From: Pseudomonadota bacterium
GTDB taxonomy: Bacteria > Pseudomonadota > Alphaproteobacteria > Rhizobiales > Hyphomicrobiaceae
DNA: 7,338 nucleotides
Assembly: GCA_023416575.1 (NCBI GenBank)
Contig: JAEZHL010000292.1
Span: 1 to 7,338 of the forward strand
Direction: 5' to 3'
The notes under the pieces were generated by a model that saw only the letters and a program-made list of their open reading frames with translations, was not told where the DNA came from and ran no database searches. Within the stretch, counting starts at the first letter, position 1. Each line of letters begins with the position of its first letter. Shown here in pieces: positions 5,726 through 7,338 of this stretch. A program made the position numbers and the translations under genes.

Positions 5726-5785
5726 CGCCTTTCACCCCGGATCAAGCCCGGGACGGGCTCACGCCTTTCTCCATCAGGGATGGAG
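5726..5785. repeat. Second cluster of short repeats and hairpins before the ureohydrolase gene
   Basis: CGCCTTTC occurs twice (5726-5733 and 5762-5769). Between the copies, CCCGG (5736-5740) and CCGGG (5748-5752) form a hairpin with loop ATCAAGC, resembling the CCCGGATCAAGCCCGGG type of dispersed rhizobial repeat. CTCACGCC (5758-5765) is the exact complement of GGCGTGAG (5691-5698) in the preceding palindrome, so the two could compete for pairing. CTCCATC (5769-5775) and GATGGAG (5779-5785) form a further seven-pair hairpin. No convincing promoter is seen in 5643-5824. Confidence 0.55.
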
Positions 5786-5824
5786 CGAGGACGTTCAGCA
5801 ATCTTCATCAGGATGCCAGGTCGC

Positions 5825-6745
5825 ATGAGCGAAGCACCTTCGAGCCGGCTCGACTATCTCCCTCCGAGCGAAGCGTTCCTCGAGGAAGGGCGCGAGGACG
5901 CCGCTCGCCCCGACGAGGCGCGCGCGGTCGTTATCCCATTCGGGCTCGAAGCCTCGGTGAGCTACGGCGGTGGCACGGCAGCAGGCCCCGCCGCGCTCCT
6001 CGCCGCGAGCCATCAGCTCGAGCTGTTCGATGAGGAGCTGTGGCGCGAGCCCTACCTCGACTACGGCATCGCCACCATCCGCCAGCCGACAATCGCCGCG
6101 TCCATCGAATCAGCTCTCGATCAGCTTGCCGGGGTCGTTGAAACGGTGCGTGCGGCTGGCCGCTTCCCCTTCGTCATCGGTGGCGAGCATTCGATCACGC
6201 CGGGAGCGATCCGCCCGTTCGCGGCCGCGCATCCCGATCTCGTCGTCCTCCAGTTCGACGCCCACGCCGATCTGCGCGACGGCTATCTCGGCGAGCATTA
6301 CTCCCACGCCTCGGCGATGCGGCGCGTGCTCGACCACGACAACGTCTCGCTCGTTTCGGTCGGCATTCGGGCCATCTCGGCGGCCGAGGCGGCCTATTTC
6401 GAGGCCAACCGCGATCGCATCCATATCCACTGGGCCAAGGATCAGGCGCAGTGGGATATCGAGGAGATCGTGGCACCGCTGCGCGGCCGGCCCGTGTACG
6501 TCACGTTCGACATCGACGGGCTCGACGGCGGTATCATGCCGGCAACCGGAACGCCGACGCCGGGCGGGATGCAGTACCTGACGGCGCTCGCCATCCTGAA
6601 GCGGGCGGCCGAGGTCAGCCATATCGTCGGCGCCGATCTGGTCGAACTCGCGCCGATTCCGGGTCTGCATTTCGCGGACTACACGGCCGCGGCACTCGCC
6701 TACAAGATGATGAGCTACGCACTGTCGGGCACCACTCCGCGCTGA
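5825..6745 (+). CDS. speB: Agmatinase-type ureohydrolase (arginase/agmatinase family)
   Basis: The likely reaction is agmatine to putrescine plus urea, with a binuclear manganese centre, in the cytosol. Counted from the ATG at 5825 the protein has 306 residues, normal for the family. All six metal ligands are visible: His122 in GGEHS, Asp145, His147 and Asp149 in FDAHADLRD, and Asp229 and Asp231 in TFDIDGLDGG. The substrate-side segment EHYSHASAM (157-165), PATGTPTPGG (239-248) and Glu274 in ADLVELAP are also present. Upstream in-frame ATGs at 5780 and 5813 are less likely: the first lies in a hairpin, and the added residues do not resemble the family. The ribosome-binding site at 5825 is modest (AGG four bases away, AGGA eleven). 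Its place after the decarboxylase points to polyamine metabolism; guanidinobutyrase or another ureohydrolase activity cannot be excluded from sequence. Confidence 0.88.
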   Translation: MSEAPSSRLDYLPPSEAFLEEGREDAARPDEARAVVIPFGLEASVSYGGGTAAGPAALLAASHQLELFDEELWREPYLDYGIATIRQPTIAASIESALDQLAGVVETVRAAGRFPFVIGGEHSITPGAIRPFAAAHPDLVVLQFDAHADLRDGYLGEHYSHASAMRRVLDHDNVSLVSVGIRAISAAEAAYFEANRDRIHIHWAKDQAQWDIEEIVAPLRGRPVYVTFDIDGLDGGIMPATGTPTPGGMQYLTALAILKRAAEVSHIVGADLVELAPIPGLHFADYTAAALAYKMMSYALSGTTPR

Positions 6746-6751
6746 TCGCGG
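6737..6751. terminator. Small hairpin between convergent genes
   Basis: CCGCG (6737-6741) and CGCGG (6747-6751) flank a five-base loop that contains the first bases of the ureohydrolase stop codon (6743-6745). Only 13 bases separate the two convergent coding regions, so any shared terminator must overlap them. There is no T-run on either side; the stem is short and may be chance. Confidence 0.2.
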
Positions 6752-6758
6752 ATCATCG

Positions 6759-7338
6759 TCAAGTCTGGTGTGCGCGGCGGAACGCCGTCATGTGGAATCG
6801 CGCCTGCTCCGGGCCGTAGGCGTAGGCGCGGCCAGCGGGACAGGCGCGCCGCGCGAGGCACGCCTGCTCCAGGCAGATTTCGTTTTCGGCTTTGCTGATG
6901 TGCGCAACACAGCGCGGGACGTCGTAGCCGGCTGGGCTGAAAGCGCCGACCGGGCAGGCGGAGAGGCAGGGCTTGTCCGTGCATGTCTCACACGGACTGC
7001 GCTGTACCGGCGCCTCGGGAATGGTGATCCGTTCGGAAACTACCAGCGCCGCGCGATAGGCGTGCCATAGCCCATAGTCGGAATGGATCAGCAACCCGAG
7101 CGGGGAGGTATGCACCGATCCTGCGCGCTGCGCCCAGCGTTGAAACGGGAAGTAGGGCGGCCCGCCGAACGGGAAGAGGGCAGCCGCTCCGAGCACATCG
7201 GCCAGCTCGCCCGCAATACGCCGCGTCCAGGTGTCGAGCGGACTGTCGGTCAGGGCCGATTCCGGGCTCGAGCGAAACGGCTCCCAAAGCGATCCGCCGA
7301 CACTGCCGATCAGCACCAGCGTGGCAGCGGGCCGGCCG
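6759..7338 (-). CDS. 4Fe-4S ferredoxin-domain protein of unknown function (5' end outside the window)
   Basis: The open frame continues to the right edge without a stop, reading GRPAATLVLIGSVGGSLWEPF across a GTG at 7316; that GTG is probably internal, since the neighbouring residues fit the fold. The N-terminal part is a globular domain with FPFGGPPYFPFQRWAQRAG and SPLGLLIHSDYGLWHAYR. Then come eight cysteines. The first four are CETCTDKPCLSACPVGAF, spaced C-x2-C-x4-C-x3-CP, and the second four follow in RCVAHIS and EICLEQACLARRACPAGR. The layout recalls the two [4Fe-4S] clusters in the C-terminal half of epoxyqueuosine reductase (QueG), including RC-x-x-H/Y-I, but spacing differs and no cobalamin-binding region is evident here. 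I recall similar uncharacterised proteins in rhizobia; the reaction and partner are unknown. It is convergent with the ureohydrolase gene. Confidence 0.8.
   Translation of the reverse strand, partial: GRPAATLVLIGSVGGSLWEPFRSSPESALTDSPLDTWTRRIAGELADVLGAAALFPFGGPPYFPFQRWAQRAGSVHTSPLGLLIHSDYGLWHAYRAALVVSERITIPEAPVQRSPCETCTDKPCLSACPVGAFSPAGYDVPRCVAHISKAENEICLEQACLARRACPAGRAYAYGPEQARFHMTAFRRAHQT

Noticed and set aside
5780..5824. In-frame ATGs at 5780 and 5813 that would lengthen the ureohydrolase.
   Set aside because: The added residues look unlike the family and the first ATG lies within a hairpin arm (GATGGAG); 5825 gives the usual length.
1..7338. CRISPR array, tRNA or rRNA gene, insertion sequence, or phage genes.
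   Set aside because: No regularly spaced repeats, no cloverleaf or rRNA-like stretches, and no transposase, integrase or phage protein in any frame; the repeats at 5647-5785 are short palindromes only.

Overview
The window is GC-rich, compactly coded DNA from an alphaproteobacterium, most likely a member of the Hyphomicrobiales (Rhizobiales). The evidence is the divergent carA / yqeY-dnaG arrangement, which I recall as typical of that order, the protein style (a DnaG that has lost most of its zinc ligands), and intergenic palindromes of a type familiar from these genomes. Nothing points to a plasmid, phage or island: there is no transposase, integrase, tRNA or CRISPR array, and coding bias looks uniform.

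Layout. Positions 1-397 (minus) hold the 5' end of dnaG (primase), preceded by yqeY (557-1024, minus). A 180-base divergent control region (1025-1204) separates these from carA (1205-2443, plus), the glutaminase subunit of carbamoyl-phosphate synthetase. Behind carA, closely packed, come a secreted ChaN-type haem-binding-fold protein (2448-3539) and a class I SAM-dependent methyltransferase of unknown substrate (3575-4270). A 196-base non-coding region (4271-4466) follows, with a candidate promoter and an RNA leader able to form two alternative structures. It precedes a fold-III PLP-dependent ornithine/lysine-type decarboxylase (4467-5642). A palindrome-rich gap of 182 bases (5643-5824) leads to an agmatinase-type ureohydrolase (5825-6745). 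Finally, a convergent minus-strand gene for an iron-sulfur protein (6759 to beyond 7338) runs off the window.

How the genes work together. dnaG and yqeY belong to a housekeeping replication/translation block. carA supplies carbamoyl phosphate for arginine and pyrimidines. The decarboxylase and the ureohydrolase form a putrescine-producing pair: direct decarboxylation of ornithine, and/or hydrolysis of agmatine. The ChaN protein and methyltransferase are co-oriented with carA but have no evident metabolic link to it.

The most interesting region is the leader before the decarboxylase. The exact 9-mer CTGGTTCAG occurs twice, 40 bases apart, each copy as a hairpin, and the first can instead pair with a downstream segment. 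This fits the idea of a polyamine-related regulatory RNA; a 'speF' RNA motif has been described upstream of alphaproteobacterial ornithine decarboxylase genes, but I cannot test membership here.
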